Shown: positions 22,055 to 35,861, counted from the first letter of the stretch. The stretch: DNA of 64,000 nt from Dermanyssus gallinae (GCA_003439945.1 QVRM01006416.1:1036501-1100500); one strand, 5' to 3'. Notes: generated from the letters alone by a model not told the origin. Numbers and translations are program-made.

Positions 22055-23395
22055 TCTTCGGTATTTTGCCAAACGCGGTCCCAATTTGTTGATATTTTGA
22101 CATACTTCGTGTGTCAAAATGTCGTCAAAAACTTTGCCAAAAAGGAGAGGCTACTGCCTGCGTGTAGCAGGAAGACATTCGCCATATGTTGCATGCTACG
22201 CATAACACAAAACTCTCAGCTTTACTGTAAACTAAAAATAAACTAAAAATGCATTATTTCTTTAAAATTTAAATACCAGGACCCCGCTGCCCACCCGTTA
22301 TCTAGTAGAGATACGGATACATACACACGCCGATTACGTAATGCGTTGCGTCGAACGGGGACATGTGTTGGCCACTGCTGGTTAGCTTGTAACTAGCCGG
22401 CTGTCTTTGTATCGTTCGTTGGTTTGCGTCGTGGTTGAGTGTCTGTGTCCACCCATCAACGACTCAATCAATGTCGTGCGAGCGGAATTAACCACACGAC
22501 AGAAGGAATGGAAATGTAACGAATGAAAAATAAAGGAGTGGATGAATTGTCATAGCGTCACGATAATGATGATGATGATGATGATGATAGCGTCACGATA
22601 ATGATGGTGATGATGATAATGACGTGATGATCGATGTAGATCATGACACGCATGGGCGGAACGGCTAGGACCGTTAAGGCCGTCACTGACATCAGCTTCT
22701 GGTCTTCATGGTCAATCTCATTTTCTCCACGCCGTCACCTTAAAGATTATCAAGCTCATATCGTACTTAGGACAGACATGCAGGCCTACCAATGAGTCCA
22801 CAATGCATAGCGTGACGGCGTGGCCTGTATAGCCGGTGTGCAAATACTTCCCTGGCTTCAAGTGTGCTCGATAGTAGGTTCGATCCTGTATGTAGAAATC
22901 TGTTATATGAAGAGTGTATACGTGTGCAACACACTTCACGCTCATATTACAAGGATGTGCTGCTGAGAAATCTTACACAAAGGTGCAACATTTCCAAACA
23001 TACTAGGAGCAAATCTTCCTGAAACAAAAAGCGCAAAAAAACGTATCTTATAGACAGAATCCGTTGCACAAAATCTCTTGTCTGGACCTCCGAAGTGATT
23101 TTTCAACATGAAATCTCGGAAGGTTATATGCACACGCACTGGTAAGAGTTGGACTGTGGTTGATTGGCAAACGATTCATTTAGGTCATACGTAGCGACGC
23201 TATGGTGTTTTGTCGCAGGTTATAGTAACAGAGAGAAGGCAAGAGACACCTAGAGAGAGAGAAAAAGCGTCCAGCAACGTCGACGGGTATCTAGCTACCG
23301 CTCATTTCTCCAGTCAAGATAGAAACGGGCCGAAAACGCCAATAGCAAATACATGCACCTAATGTTTGCAATCCTTCTTGCGTTTCTTGCAATCC
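22055..23395. other. Non-coding spacer with (GAT)n and a tRNA-like segment
   Basis: 22563-22620 carries GAT repeats with a duplicated ATAGCGTCACGATAATGATG-type unit. Around 22808-22890 a GTGACGGCGTGG word and a box-B-like GGTTCGATCCT suggest another tRNA-derived repeat, but no second copy was found. No coding exon. Confidence 0.4.
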
Positions 23396-24561
23396 ATATA
23401 TCATATCATATCATATCATATCACCTTTATTGAAAAAGGGGTATTACAATAGAAGCAAAGTCGTTTTGAATCTGTGAACGACGTGCAATCCTCCAGGCAA
23501 ATGTGTTGTTTACAACGTCCACCCGAGCAATCTCGTGGGGGTGGATGGAAACGCCGCTCCGGAGATTATTTGGTCTTAGAACAAAATACCTAGTAATAAG
23601 TTTCTGACGCGCTAGTTGTTTAAACATGCGGTAATCGGCATGGGATTGGTATTCACTAACACTAGGCAATGTGATACGCTCGCGTGGTAGACAACACCGG
23701 CGAGCAACTCGTTTCACGAACTTATCCTGCACGCTCTGCAAAAGGTCAACATCTCGTTTATAGAATGGCACCCATACGTGACAGCAATAAGTCCACTTTG
23801 GTACCACTAAGGTTTGATACAGCTTTAGGTACACATTATGGTCCTGTATAATGAAAGACCGCATTATGAGATTACATATTCGAGACGCGGCCTTGACAAC
23901 CTCAGCCATGTGAGGTCTAAACTTCATTTGGCGGTCGAAGATTACCCCGAGGTCCTTGTAGCGTGAGACTTCAGGAATGGGTTGGTTGTTTAGCATGTAC
24001 TGAGTAGTATCTGGCAATGTCTTGAGAACAGCAGATTTGGAAGAAGATAATTGCATGCGGTTGTCCTCTGCCCAAAGGGATACGGTGTCAATCGCTTTCT
24101 GTAGTATAGCTATGTTGCTGTCGTTTCTTGCCTCAACATAGATTTTGAGATCGTCCGCATACAGCTTATATGTAACACCAATATCTCGAAGCATTACCCC
24201 GAGATCCTGTACAAATATAGTGTACATTAGGGGGCCTAAGCATGAGCCCTGCGGGACGCCAGATACACACCTGCCGACCGCGGAATAGCTATTCTCAACT
24301 TTGACGACAAATGTACGGTCTCTCAGGTAAGCTCTGCACCAGTTTATGATTCTGGGGCCGATACCTAACGCTGACATCTTTGTCAGAAGCAGATGATGGT
24401 CAACGCGGTCAAATGCACGTGAAAAGTCAAAGTAAACGACATGCAGAGGGATGTTGCGATTTCGGGCAAGCGCCCAATCGTGAGCTACTTCCAATAACTG
24501 GGTACCCGTTGATCGACCCTTTGTAAAACCATGATATAGGCGCCAGGAACGGCCTTAAACA
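23396..24561 (-). mobile_element. LINE reverse transcriptase (Jockey/CR1 group), 5'-truncated, with tail
   Basis: The minus-strand frame 24494-23427 is open for 355 codons: FDFSRAFDRVDHHLL (RT motif 3), GVPQGSCLGPL (motif 4), YADDLK at 24144-24161 (active site, motif 5), SSSKS and YKDLGVIFD (motifs 6-7), then the C-terminal region of the same polyprotein. The frame extends upstream through HGFTKGRSTGTQLLE to a stop near 24555, where the 5' part is lost. Downstream on the minus strand come AATAAA and a 3' tail of GATAT/TGATA units (23396-23422), which marks the true 3' end. It is the best preserved RT in the window and therefore a relatively recent insertion. Confidence 0.85.
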
Positions 24562-25750
24562 GCTCTTCGCAGAGGACAACACTGGGCACTTCGTTACTTG
24601 TGGAAAGAGGTCCCACATTAGCTCATCAAAATCATCCTAGGATACCTAGAGAATCGGAATAATAACAGGAGTTAATATTGGTATTTGCACTTCACGAGTT
24701 ATCCGCAGGGCTCGATCTTGGGCCCCATCTTGGGCCCCATGCTTTAGAACCAGTGCGTATGATAATGCCCTTCGCCAGTGTAGTTGTTCGATAAGGGGTG
24801 CAGATGATCGCGTATGGTCGCGGTTGATCTGGCCATACAGGAAAAGTGCATGAGAATGAGAATTTCACGCAAATAAAACGCTACAGTATAGGAGCAGATG
24901 GATAGATGGACGAAGCCGGCTTAGCAATCGCTCCGCCGAACGCGAGGCCATATTGCGCCCCTTCAGACTAGACGTGGCAGCAAATAGAGCAGGGCAGAGC
25001 AGCAAATAAAGCAGGGCAGAGCAGCAAATAAAGCAGGTCAAGGAGGTCCGGTAGTTAGGGGCCCGCTTAGACAAGAGTCTTACGGGTCTCAGCCACATAA
25101 AGATATGCTTGGCTAAGGCGGTCACTGCAGTCGCACGAACTCTGGCAAACATTCACTGACCGGAGAGTTAGATTTCTGCCTATTTTACTAGCAAGTCACG
25201 TGAGTTGGAATGATACGGGTTCACAGGTGTGGCGCCAACGCACGCCGAACGTTGGGGGAACCCGTGAGTGTCTCCGGCCACGTGATCCGAGTGTCACTCG
25301 GTTTTTTTTTCTTTCTTTTAAGTGGGTACTGTTTTATCTGGAAATCTGGGCCATCAGGGTGTGAAACTTAAGGGGTAAATGCATACATTTAGTGTGGGTC
25401 TCAGCGGGCTACCATACATCTACTGAGATAACAGATTTAACCTACTTTCATTTAAAAAAAGGCCCAATTAAGGCTACGCTCAATCCACGACAAAATACGC
25501 AAAGCTAATGCGGGGCCAGCTAAAATGTACTATGTATCAAGTTATTTACAATAACTTAACCCAAATCTCAAAACTTTAGAAAATATCGTTTTAAACGCGC
25601 ACGTGTCGCGCCGTGATCGAACTCGCGGCTTCTTACGTCAGGGTCGCCGGTCATCACCGCCACGTCGTTCCGTCGCCGATTGACAAACGAATCAACGTTG
25701 CTATCGCGTTATTTAGCGCTCGCGTCTCATAGGTCACTCGGCATATCTCT
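24562..25750. other. Non-coding spacer with tandem repeats
   Basis: A 13-base tandem duplication (ATCTTGGGCCCC) lies at 24718-24744, and a 22-bp tandem repeat at 24977-25037. No conserved coding sequence. Confidence 0.45.
24977..25037. repeat. 22-bp tandem repeat, 2.8 units
   Basis: Units of the form GCAGCAAATAAAGCAGGGCA plus GA at 24977, 24999 and 25021. The first unit differs at one base. Confidence 0.9.
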
Positions 25751-25769
25751 CTCTCTCTCTTTCTCTCTC

Positions 25770-25976
25770 TATATATATATATATATGTTTATCTCTCTCT
25801 CTATATATATATATATAATTTTTTGTATTACGTTTATAATACGTATTTGATACGCCGAGAGGATAAGACACTGTGTATGATAAGCGGCAAATTGATTGGG
25901 TGTGGCACTTGTCGCCCGGTGGTTCAAAAGGTTTTAATATATATATATATATATATATATAAATATATATATATAT
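25770..25976. repeat. CT-rich and (AT)n microsatellites
   Basis: (CT)n followed by AT at 25746-25816, and a longer AT run at 25937-25976. Confidence 0.85.
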
Positions 25977-26425
25977 TCAATTATATATGGTAGAGTCATA
26001 AAACAATGAATATTAGCACACAAACGTTCGTCAACACCGCAAAAGGAATCAACCAAACACGGCCAAAATACGGCGGTTCGGCTCGAGTTCGTGTCGTTGT
26101 GACGAGCTGTGCGACCAAAGCTCTGATGAACAGGACAGGCCTAAAGGACACAAACATTGTCTGTAAGGTGACGCGGCGGTTATATTTGCGTTATCGAGCG
26201 TTCCCACGCAGAACAATAAGATATAGTGAGTGACCCGCCGATAATGCGGGAACACGCGATAGCGAGGTGTGGTGTTTTATTAGGCGGCTGATTGTACAAC
26301 TCTCAGCCTTTGAGACAAGGTAACGAACTGCGCAAACGTAATGTAACAGCCCTGATTCAAGGTGTCACTCTGTGTGTTTATAATGCCAAGCGAGAGAAAG
26401 AGAGCTTCATTGTGTCGCATGTTTA

Positions 26426-26890
<465 letters not shown>

Positions 26891-27430
26891 GTTTTTTTTT
26901 TGGGTAATAATTATGCATCTGATTCCGGCTGATTCCGACACTGCTGATAGATAACTAACCGTTCATTGAGAACGATTTCTTATTATTTAAAAGCCAGCCC
27001 CCGCGAACGTTCTCGTTATCGTCTGTCTGCCGGGCCGCCGAGCTAACCGCGCGCGTATGGAAGGCCGCCAGCGGACGCAAGAGAGCATTATCTCCCAGCA
27101 AACGGCTCGACCGACGCATCTCGCATTCGTTACGGCGTGCCAGCGATCCACGGACACCGGCCGCCGGTCGGAATTCGTCAACCAGATTCTCACGGATATC
27201 GCTGCCGCTAGCGCTCACGCGCGTTTACTGCTTTCTTCATGCTCGCCTCTCTCCGGCTCTGCAACCCTTTTTTTTTCGCAAATTCGTCTCTTTCTTTTCT
27301 TTTTCGGTAATTGTTGTTGTTGTCGTTGTTGCTGTTGTTGTTGTTGTTATTGTTGTTGTGAGTGTTGCTTTTGCCTTAGGCGACATTTGTCTATTTGTTC
27401 GCCAATATTGTCACTATTATCATTATTGAT
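26891..27430. other. CpG-rich segment with (GTT)n
   Basis: 26990-27240 is GC- and CpG-rich, and all three forward frames and some reverse frames stay open for 60-120 codons. No known domain was recognised. It could be a promoter or untranslated exon. GTT repeats follow at 27307-27365. Confidence 0.35.
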
Positions 27431-27566
27431 TGTCTAACACCTTAGTCTAAGAGTCTAAATAGATATGAAGTTCTTACACAGTAACCGATTGAATGAACTC
27501 TCACTGGTCAGTTTGCAATTCCCTCTAAGCACACTTTATAAAACATAACTGCTTGTAATCATTGCA

Positions 27567-27600
<34 letters not shown>

Positions 27601-27710
27601 TTTTCATCTTTGTTATATATATTAGTCACCTTTGGCACTTCACAGTTAACTTTAATCGAAGGGTCCAATGATAAGTATATTTAACAATTTTATTTATATA
27701 TTCATCGTGG

Positions 27711-27745
<35 letters not shown>

Positions 27746-29750
27746 AGATAACTACCGTGAAGGCTTCGATGCGTCTATAGTCTACCGCAGTTGAACCTAA
27801 CAATTCGACACATTGAGGGCCACTCTTTCTAAACGAGATGTGACAGTGCTTTTCTGTCAATCCTTTCCGTAGTCTAACGAAAACGTGAAATGTGCCCGTG
27901 GCATGGCCGCACACTTCCAGAAGTTGTGATGCAACTCAAGGCGATTGAAGGTAAACAAAACTTAATAAGGTAAAACACTGAACACATATGAAGCCGGTTG
28001 TAGAGCTAACCAACATGTCCAGAGAAGGCAATGCAAGCGACGCTACTCATGGGGCGTTTGGGGCGTTCATGAGTGTGCAGCGTTAAACTAATCCGTGTAT
28101 TCTTACACTTTTCTCGTAAGCATGGCAGGGTCATACAAGTAAGAACTAGTTGACAGCGCCTGTCACTTAGTTGTTCCCACTCTCACTGTTAGAGATCAGA
28201 AGTCAAGCCACTGCGACAGTCGCGATTTAGGAACGTCAGTCACGGTATTACACTACAACAATAGTGTTTCTATGTGTGTGCAGCTTGAGTCACCGCGACG
28301 CGTCTCGGCAAAGACCAAGATGAATATAAGCACGTCTTTCATGTCGTAGTGGAAAAATCGCTGCTTGCTGAAGGAATGCGATTTGTGAGTTGTCTGCCAA
28401 CAAAGCGCAGACCCACACCCATACCAATGAAACACTCGTTAGGTCCGCACGGTCCTCAGAGATCTTCTAGTTTTTTTTGAGAACTATAGCTAAGCATACT
28501 ATTACGACTAGCAAATAGCACTTCGATGAGCAAAGTATCAAATAGTATTTGCATACTTGCAGCACAAAAGCGCATAGGTTTAATACCAGATGGTCCCCGA
28601 TCGTTAGCTAAGCCTCTCGCTTAACTAAGTAATTTGCGGCAAAGCAGCATCGCAAGTAATCCCAGCTTCGGCTGTCAAGATAAACCAAGAGCTTCCTTTC
28701 CCTCATCAATTACCCTCGATACCTATTAGTCATTGCTTATACATGTACGTATGTTTAGCATAGGCGTGCGTTTAATGCAGCAAATGCAGCATCGCAAACT
28801 ACACTACAGCATTTTCTAGAATGTGATATTTGTTGTATTTCGATGCGAAACGTATCACAGTACCACATATCACATTGCGTAGTGTAAACAAAGCTTACAT
28901 TTTCATTGTCGCGTAACAAATGTAGGCCTTGAAAGATGTTTCGCTACAAACATGTTTTTATTTTAGTTTAATCTCTTTAAAAGACGACCACAACAGAATA
29001 CTCAGTCGAAGATTTTCTACAGAATCGTTGGTTTAATTTAACGGATAGATATTTAAAAAAAACATCAGGATCAAAATACAGTGCTTCGTAAATAAATTAA
29101 CACACAAAGTGACCTCTTTAAGAAATATTGTTGTTTTTTGACCTTAAAGGAATAGTAAAATGTTTTTCTTGTTTATTTATTAGCATTTATTGGTGGTGTA
29201 TTATCTATAAAATGCTTAAATTAGACACTGTACCATGTTCGCCTATAATAGAAATGCGACGTAAGAACAAGAAGACTAGCTCAGGTAAGTAACACTTAGA
29301 TGGGCTCCTGTCATTGGCTCTACGTAAGGATCTAACACTCAGCTGAATACAATCAATAGGAGCAAACTCAAAGTCGATGACAGAGACATTTTTGATTAAC
29401 TAGATAAAATCTCTCACCGGCCTTACAGTTGGTGTTGTTATTGTGAACAATATCCTGCTGTGTATGGCCGTTTCGCCATCAATATTATTGGATGGATACA
29501 CCGGCTCTGAACGGGCGAACGTATTAAGCAGACGTGAATGTTTATTTTTTGGAATTTAATTTCGAGCTTGCCAGTCCTAAGTAAGTGTTACTTCTACTCG
29601 CATAAAATCGTTGACTTTTTCGTGCTCTGTGGTGGCAGTATTGTCAACCATCCCACTTATTCACTGCGCACTCCCCTTTTTATTGACAAACACCATGCGA
29701 TGACTAGCAATGGGTACCATAGTAGTCAAACATATATTTGTGCTGAGTTG

Positions 29751-29786
<36 letters not shown>

Positions 29787-29835
29787 CATCTACGTCAAAG
29801 CAAGCATATGAAGCAACAATCGTCCCCCATTATGA

Positions 29836-29873
<38 letters not shown>

Positions 29874-30068
29874 TAGTGATATTAAGCTTACGTTTATGTC
29901 ATACATTTTGTATAATCATATGCATGTATGCATAAGCATTCTTCTGCATGTAATTCAAAAAGTTTGTATATCGAGACACATTGTGGCGCCATTACGTATG
30001 ATGAGATATATGAGCTCACGTATAATTCGTGTTGTTTGCCCCACTTCTCTGTGATGTTCATCAAGGTC

Positions 30069-30113
<45 letters not shown>

Positions 30114-30273
30114 AATATGCGCAAAATCAAACGTCATGGTCGCAGAAATTACCGTAAGGTCACGTCTAACCAGCCTAACCATCTACAAAGACAAGACGCG
30201 CACGCGCACTGGAACTAACAAGAATGCGTTCGTTGGTCAGCGCCATGATATTAATAATGAGCGGTAACTATTC

Positions 30274-30330
<57 letters not shown>

Positions 30331-30629
30331 GTACTATTATTAATATTAATACTATTACAACGACGACGAGAGTTCAATTAGTCTCATCATCATCATCATC
30401 ATCCCCATCGTTGTCGTTCGTTTGTCGGCATTTGACATCACCACATTGTATCTGTTCATCTACGATCTATTTATAGTTGAGATTACTAAATGTAAACATC
30501 GTTAAGCGTCACGCGGCCGTCGCGGCGGTATCGTCGTCCATCGTCCACAGTTAGCCAGTAGTAGTTAGTTAAGTAAGCGTCCGTGTGTTGGTACCATGCA
30601 TCTGAGGAAACTGGTAATCATCATAATTG

Positions 30630-30666
<37 letters not shown>

Positions 30667-31389
30667 TTTATTACACCAGTGTGGACTTGACCTTGTAGAA
30701 TCTATTCTTATGAGTTGTTGAATATGTTGTTTTTTTATGCGGCGACGTACCGCTATACCGTCGTAAACAAATCACAAACTAGCCGACAGCTCCTACAAGT
30801 GTCAGCGGTGCCAAAACGGACACCAACATCAAGTGCCGTTGCTGGTGACACCATACATATCGCGGCGGCTTCCCATTTAGCTAAGGGCACGGACCCTGGG
30901 ATAAGCTCGGTCTGGGAAAACTTAACGGGCCGCAAAAAAAGCAAAGCAAAACGAAGCTGACTTCTTTAGCTGAAATCTCATCTGCTGTAGTTTGTCCGAC
31001 TATGATGTTAATGGGTGTTTGGATGGGGATGGTTCTGTATGTGTGCGCGGGTGTTTGCCACCCTATATTTAACTACTACAACGCAGTACCACCTATCGTG
31101 AGCCATTACCATACGAGTGGTAGCGATTTTGATGATGACAAGGCTAATCATTTAGTACGTAACAAGGGTAACAAGATATTGTGGACCCTTGAATGAAATT
31201 ATTAGATCAACAACATAAATTTACCTTATCGACTCGAATCGATAACAACATATATTTACAATCAAATCGTCCTCTCCGTTTCGTGTAGTCATGATATGAT
31301 TATATGGTGTCCTCATTGGCTAGTATGTAGTTTCGAACAATGCAAAGCGTCTTGTAATCTATATGTATATATATATACTTTTTGTAGAA
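27431..31389. other. Long gene-free stretch with microsatellites
   Basis: (AT)n at 27567-27598, 27713-27743, 29754-29785, 29838-29870, 30070-30112 and 30631-30663; (ATT)n at 30274-30330; (CAT)n at 30384-30405. An ORF at 30715-30960 on the plus strand has no recognised domain. I see no exon. Confidence 0.5.
30274..30330. repeat. (ATT)n microsatellite
   Basis: About 19 uninterrupted TTA/ATT units. Confidence 0.95.
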
Positions 31390-33470
31390 GTTAACTACTA
31401 AAATGCATGATGCACACCGGGCATCGTTGTGTGAGGCCACGGTAGTGTGGGACTCCGAAACCCGCTAAAATCAGTCGTCCTCTTTGCCCCTTGCGGGGGG
31501 TGGCCGCAGTACCATCTTTTTGATTAGATTACTTCACCTGGACACATTTTCTTGCCATTTAGGCTGCTCGACTTTGTGCGGCGATACTTTTCACCTTGTA
31601 GACAAATTCTGCGAATCTTTTTGCCATAATCCAGAGTTCGTGATTCTTGCTTCGTGAGCTCCTCTACAAGGCCTTGGCATGTCAGGGGGTTTCTCAGTCG
31701 TAGGTTCTGGAACAGTAGCACTGGTTCAGTGTTAAAAAAGACGTAGCGTTTGTAGCAGTGCCTTACACCGTCAGCCTCTTCTGAGTTGCGCATACGGCAT
31801 AAGTTTTACTAATGCGGTGAACGCATCCACCTTGGCCCCCGCTGGCAGTTGCGTGAGTGGGTAGGTAAGCGAGTTGTGTTCGAGGCTGTACTATGTTTTG
31901 AAATCAGGGAGTATTGATTTTGTCCAGTATCCAGGATGGCCCGGCTGGATTGCTTCTCATTGTTAGCTCCATTTGCCTAGGGTGCCTCTTCTGCTAATTA
32001 GTGTTTCCTCTGTCCGGATGTTATTTAGGAAAGTTCTTGATAGTTTCTGGCAGCAGTTGTTGAACTTTTAGGTCCCAGGGAATTTGTTCAGAGAGAATTT
32101 GTGTGGCTTTTGTGGAGGCTGTGCGACTTGCCCGTGCTCGCCGTTGAGCGACATAGGGATTTGGGTCTTGTTGAGAAGGCAGCGTGTTGTAGTTCTGGTA
32201 GTCGTGCACTCCCATAGGGGTGCAGCGTATAACCGTCTATTACTGATAATAAGAGATGGCGGTGAGAGTTGTCTGGTCCGCGGGAGGATTTGTTATAGCT
32301 CTGCTGAGACTTTGGCCGCTTTTGTTTGCTGCTTAGCGCACAGGAGGTATTTCTTTGAGAACTCTAGGGTCTCCCTCAGGATCACGCTCAAGTAGTTCAC
32401 AACGGGCGTGAGTGTTACGGAGTAACCTCTCAGGTGTACATTTAGATTCTGTGGATGCCGCTTCAGGCCGTTTACGAACGAATTGTTTCTTCTTCATATG
32501 AAGTTAATTTGAGACCTGGCGTGTGGAGGTGTTGTCGGATATCCGCCAGAGCTCCGTTAGCTGTTTCTTCGAGCAGATCCTTTTTCACGGGTGGTAAGAT
32601 CAGTGCCAGATCGTCTACGTAAGCGACGGAATAAACTTTTGACAGATATGGGAGTCTAAGTGCTCCATCGTAGGTTATATTCCGCAGGGTTGGTCCCATT
32701 ACGAACCCTTGCGAGTTTCGGCTGTCACTGCCTAGTTTACGCTTCTATATGTAGATGCTCGGTATTTTAGGTACGACGCTATGATACATCGTAAGTAGAA
32801 GGACACGCCATTGTTTGTAGGTGCTTTTAGCTATAGCGTTTTACAAAAGCGTATTCAGTGCGTTTTTGACGTTCATGAGGTGACCAGGCCGGTTTGCTAT
32901 GGACGCGTTTCTCTGTTTCAGCTATGGTTTGAACTTTGCTGATAGCCGCATGTGTAATATAATGTAATGAAGGCTCGAACGTGCCGTTTTCTAAAACTTC
33001 ATCTTCTTTGATGAGTATTGTGTCTATCGTGTGTTTTAGTTGGTTCTCTACGAGTAGATGTATCCAGTATACTCTTTGCGGGGGAACCGCATCTGGGACC
33101 GGTGCTCTTCTTGGCCGTGTGCGTTCAGTCACAATGTTGATATCTTTGATTGCGATTGTCTCGAAGCTAAGGTCTAAAATTCTCTCAAAGAATACATGTT
33201 CCGGCGGGGATCTTTGTGGAAAGAGCGCAGTTATAGTCAGTCGGGCTTCTTCTACTGAAAGGAAATTTTGTTGGGCATGGCCTTGTACCCTTTTCCCCAG
33301 GGGCTCTCTTTGACTTTCTTATACAAAGAGAGTTCCAGTGGTTTACTTTACTATTCATAATTGCTGTATGTAGCGCTTTTCGTGTTTCTCCATACTCTTC
33401 CCATAAATAAGAGCCTTGATCTGCGGCGGGTACATCGCTTTTCGGCAATCTGACTATTCCACCAGTAGCA
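31390..33470 (-). mobile_element. R1-clade LINE, degenerate, with 3'UTR
   Basis: Reading the minus strand downward: ETRKALHTAIMNSKVNHWNS (33.4 kb, the linker before RT), further RT-adjacent fragments at 33.1-32.8 kb, then SVAYVDDLALI with YVDD at 32610-32621 (RT active site), GLKLTS, and RRARASRTASTKATQIL near 32.1 kb, which resembles the yRTvStdAa block after the RT of R1-clade elements. A C-terminal frame spans 31793-31524. The 3'UTR at 31390-31510 is homologous to 54265-54440 and 11326-11520. Frameshifts are frequent. Confidence 0.65.
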
Positions 33471-33563
33471 CAGGGGACGATTGGCTATCTTAGTATATGT
33501 GCGAAAGCTAGATTCTCAACAGGATCCACGAGGAGCACTACAAATGTTCTCCTAGCCTATTTT

Positions 33564-33742
33564 CTAACTTATACCCGCCTACAGAAGGCATTAAAAAAGA
33601 GAGTACCTCATCTCATTGAATGCTCGGCAGTGGAAATCTCTGCACTACTAGAGGGAGCCCCCACAGATATTTCCACTGCCGAGCTTTCAATGAGATGAGG
33701 TACTCCCTTTTTTAATGCATTATGTAGGCGGGTATAAGTTAG
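33564..33742. mobile_element. Foldback (MITE-like) element, 179 bp
   Basis: Left arm 33564-33637 (CTAACTTATACCCGCCTAC...GGCAGTGGAAAT) and right arm 33669-33742 (ATTTCCACTGCC...GTAGGCGGGTATAAGTTAG) are reverse complements over about 74 bases with a few mismatches. The loop is 31 bases. No coding capacity. No clear target duplication was seen. Confidence 0.85.
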
Positions 33743-34039
33743 CCTGGGAAAGTGTTACCGTTTTGTGGGGAGAATAGGCTGGGAGGAAGTTTGTATTGCT
33801 CCCCGTGGATCCTTCAGTCGGTTATTCCATAGTTAGTTCCTCTGAAGCAAACGCCAAATCTAACGTTGATTTGTGCTTGCCATTGTCAAAGGTGTACTTT
33901 GCGGTGTTCATGAGCTGTAAATACTTCATTCTAGGAGTATTATGAACTTGAGTTGTACACACTGACTTAATGACTTAGTCAATTGAACTTAGACTAGCCG
34001 AGTACGTAGGGAAAGAAAACACGATCGCCTGCGATCACC

Positions 34040-34360
34040 TGTAGAGTGTCACTTGACTCTTCTCTCGTTGTGCCTATTAAGCCAAGGCAGCAGGCGTCCC
34101 AGACGGTACTCCCAGGTTGCTAAAGCCCGGGGCATTAACCGTCCGGCCCGGGTTTCATGTGCAGCACACTTCCCCTGTACAATCATAGTAGCCTTAACAG
34201 CCCTCGGGCCACGACAGAATGACAATATGAATTCGTTGCCACTCAATCTATATCGTATGCCTCGCCTCCCGCGCCAACAAAAGTGACCTCGGGAGAGTTA
34301 TTATTGGAAGTTTGCACCGTCTGACTAACTTTCATGGGGGCGCGTGAAGGTCCCGCAGCA
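34040..34360 (-). mobile_element. LTR of the Ty3/gypsy element (about 321 bp)
   Basis: On the minus strand it runs from TGCTGCGGGA (34360) to CACTCTACA (34040), so it has TG...CA ends. It is homologous to 48276-48585 and 49660-49960: GTGCAAACTTCC, ACGATATAGA, GTGGCAACGAA, GAGGGCTGTTAAGGCT, CTTGGCTTAATAGGC. It lies just downstream of the gypsy pol C-terminus, as expected for a 3' LTR. The boundaries are approximate. Confidence 0.6.
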
Positions 34361-34613
34361 CGCGGAAGTTGCGCGCCAGCGGACCAACGCCGGAAAGAGA
34401 GTCATAGTTACTCCCGCCAACGAGAAGAATATATCGTTCTCGAATACGGTAGATTCGTCTTGGCCCAAGTAGACGTTTCCATCGAATCGTCTGAACGTTT
34501 CTCGTTCCTACTCGTATCTACCCTCTCCACTGCACCTGAACATGCCCAGATGCAACAGTCCCCACGCTAACTATGAAATATGTAATAATGCATTTATGTG
34601 GTAATGCTTAGAT

Positions 34614-35640
34614 CTACGTACGACGACGGCGTTGTCCGGCCATCTCTCGATAATCTATCCTTGTTCTTGGTCGCAGACCTCTTGGCTCTTGTAGCGGCGT
34701 TGATGTAATCAGATCCACTGATGTAGCAGGCTCGGTAGAGAATTCCGCCTTCGCTTTTATAGGCGATGTCGTCGCCGGAGAGGAATTTGACGTAGCGGTA
34801 GCGAATGGTCTCGTTACGGCAACCTCTGAATGTTTTTCAGGCTGTTCGTCGCCATGGTCGACCGTTCCACTCAAGTGCTTGTGCAGTGTATAGCCCGTTT
34901 CTTTTCTCACGTTCGTTGGTTACTGGGCGAACTGGTGCAGAACGACGGTGTTCGATACCCCGTTCTGCCAAGAATGTCGTACATTCATGATTGCAGAATC
35001 CGCTAGCATTATCAGAGACAAGCTGTACCATAGCGCGCGAAACTCTCGCCTAACTTTGCTATCGTAACCTTAAGGCTTGACATAGAGTTGAAGCTGAAAA
35101 CTTCTAATTATTTAGAGTATGCATCGACGATAATCAGGTACCAACTGCCGCCAATCGGTCCATTTTGGTCGATATGAATTCGCTGCCACGGACCGTTAGC
35201 CGGCTCCCAGCCATATACTGGGCTTCGGGCCGGTTCGTTAGCTGTGCCCATGCATGTGACACATTTGCCGTTTTCTCGATGTCCTGATTGATTTCCCGAA
35301 GCAATCAATGTTGGCGGGCCACCGATTTCATCTTGGCCATTCTGAATTGTCCAGAATGTAGGTCGGCGAGAATTGCTCCGCGCAAACATGTCGGTATTAC
35401 TATACGGTGTCCCCGGTACAGGCAACCATCGACCATGGTATATTCTGAACTGCTCCCCTTAGCCAGCATAGCCGTCATTGATCGTCGTAGCTGGTTGATA
35501 AACTCTATCAAGGCTGCGTCTGCTTGGGTGGCTTCCTGGACCGCTGACGCGTTTACTGACGCCAGCGCACAAGAAAGAGCCCGAATAAGTCCAGAGTTAT
35601 CACCTTTCACTTGGTCGCAGTTAAGGGCGCTTAGCAAGTT
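34614..35640 (-). mobile_element. Ty3/gypsy pol remnant (integrase region)
   Basis: On the minus strand: VDGCLYRGHRIVIP, LRGAILADLHSGQF and MAKMKSVARQH (35637-35305), the segment just before the integrase core and typical of gypsy elements; then CVTC zinc ligands, WQRIHIDQNGPIGGSWYLI and VDAYSK (35425-35108), the first catalytic aspartate region; then LVSDNASGF (second aspartate) and GIEHRRSAPVRP (35031-34837); and a C-terminal tail with GYTLHKHLSG and LRPRTRIDYREMAGQ to 34614. The pieces lie in different frames, so it is broken. No RT or gag was recognised upstream (35641-35861 is unclear). Confidence 0.8.
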
Positions 35641-35861
35641 CCTGGTTTCAGAGACTCATTCGAGTTGCCGCAGTATGAAGCCCAACGTGGGCCGTAGTGT
35701 TTTCTCGCTAATCCGAAACGTATGTCTACGTCAGAAGGTTTCGCAGCCGTAGTTAATGTGATGTTCATTCTTCGTAGAAAAACCCGCACAGAGGGTTGGT
35801 GCCGCATATGTGTTTGCGTGTGTTTGCGTCGTCTAGTTTGAGCTTGGTAAACCGCACGCAA

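Noticed and set aside
22563..22620. CRISPR-like direct repeats
   Set aside because: Simple GAT repeats with one local duplication; no spacers, and the DNA is eukaryotic.
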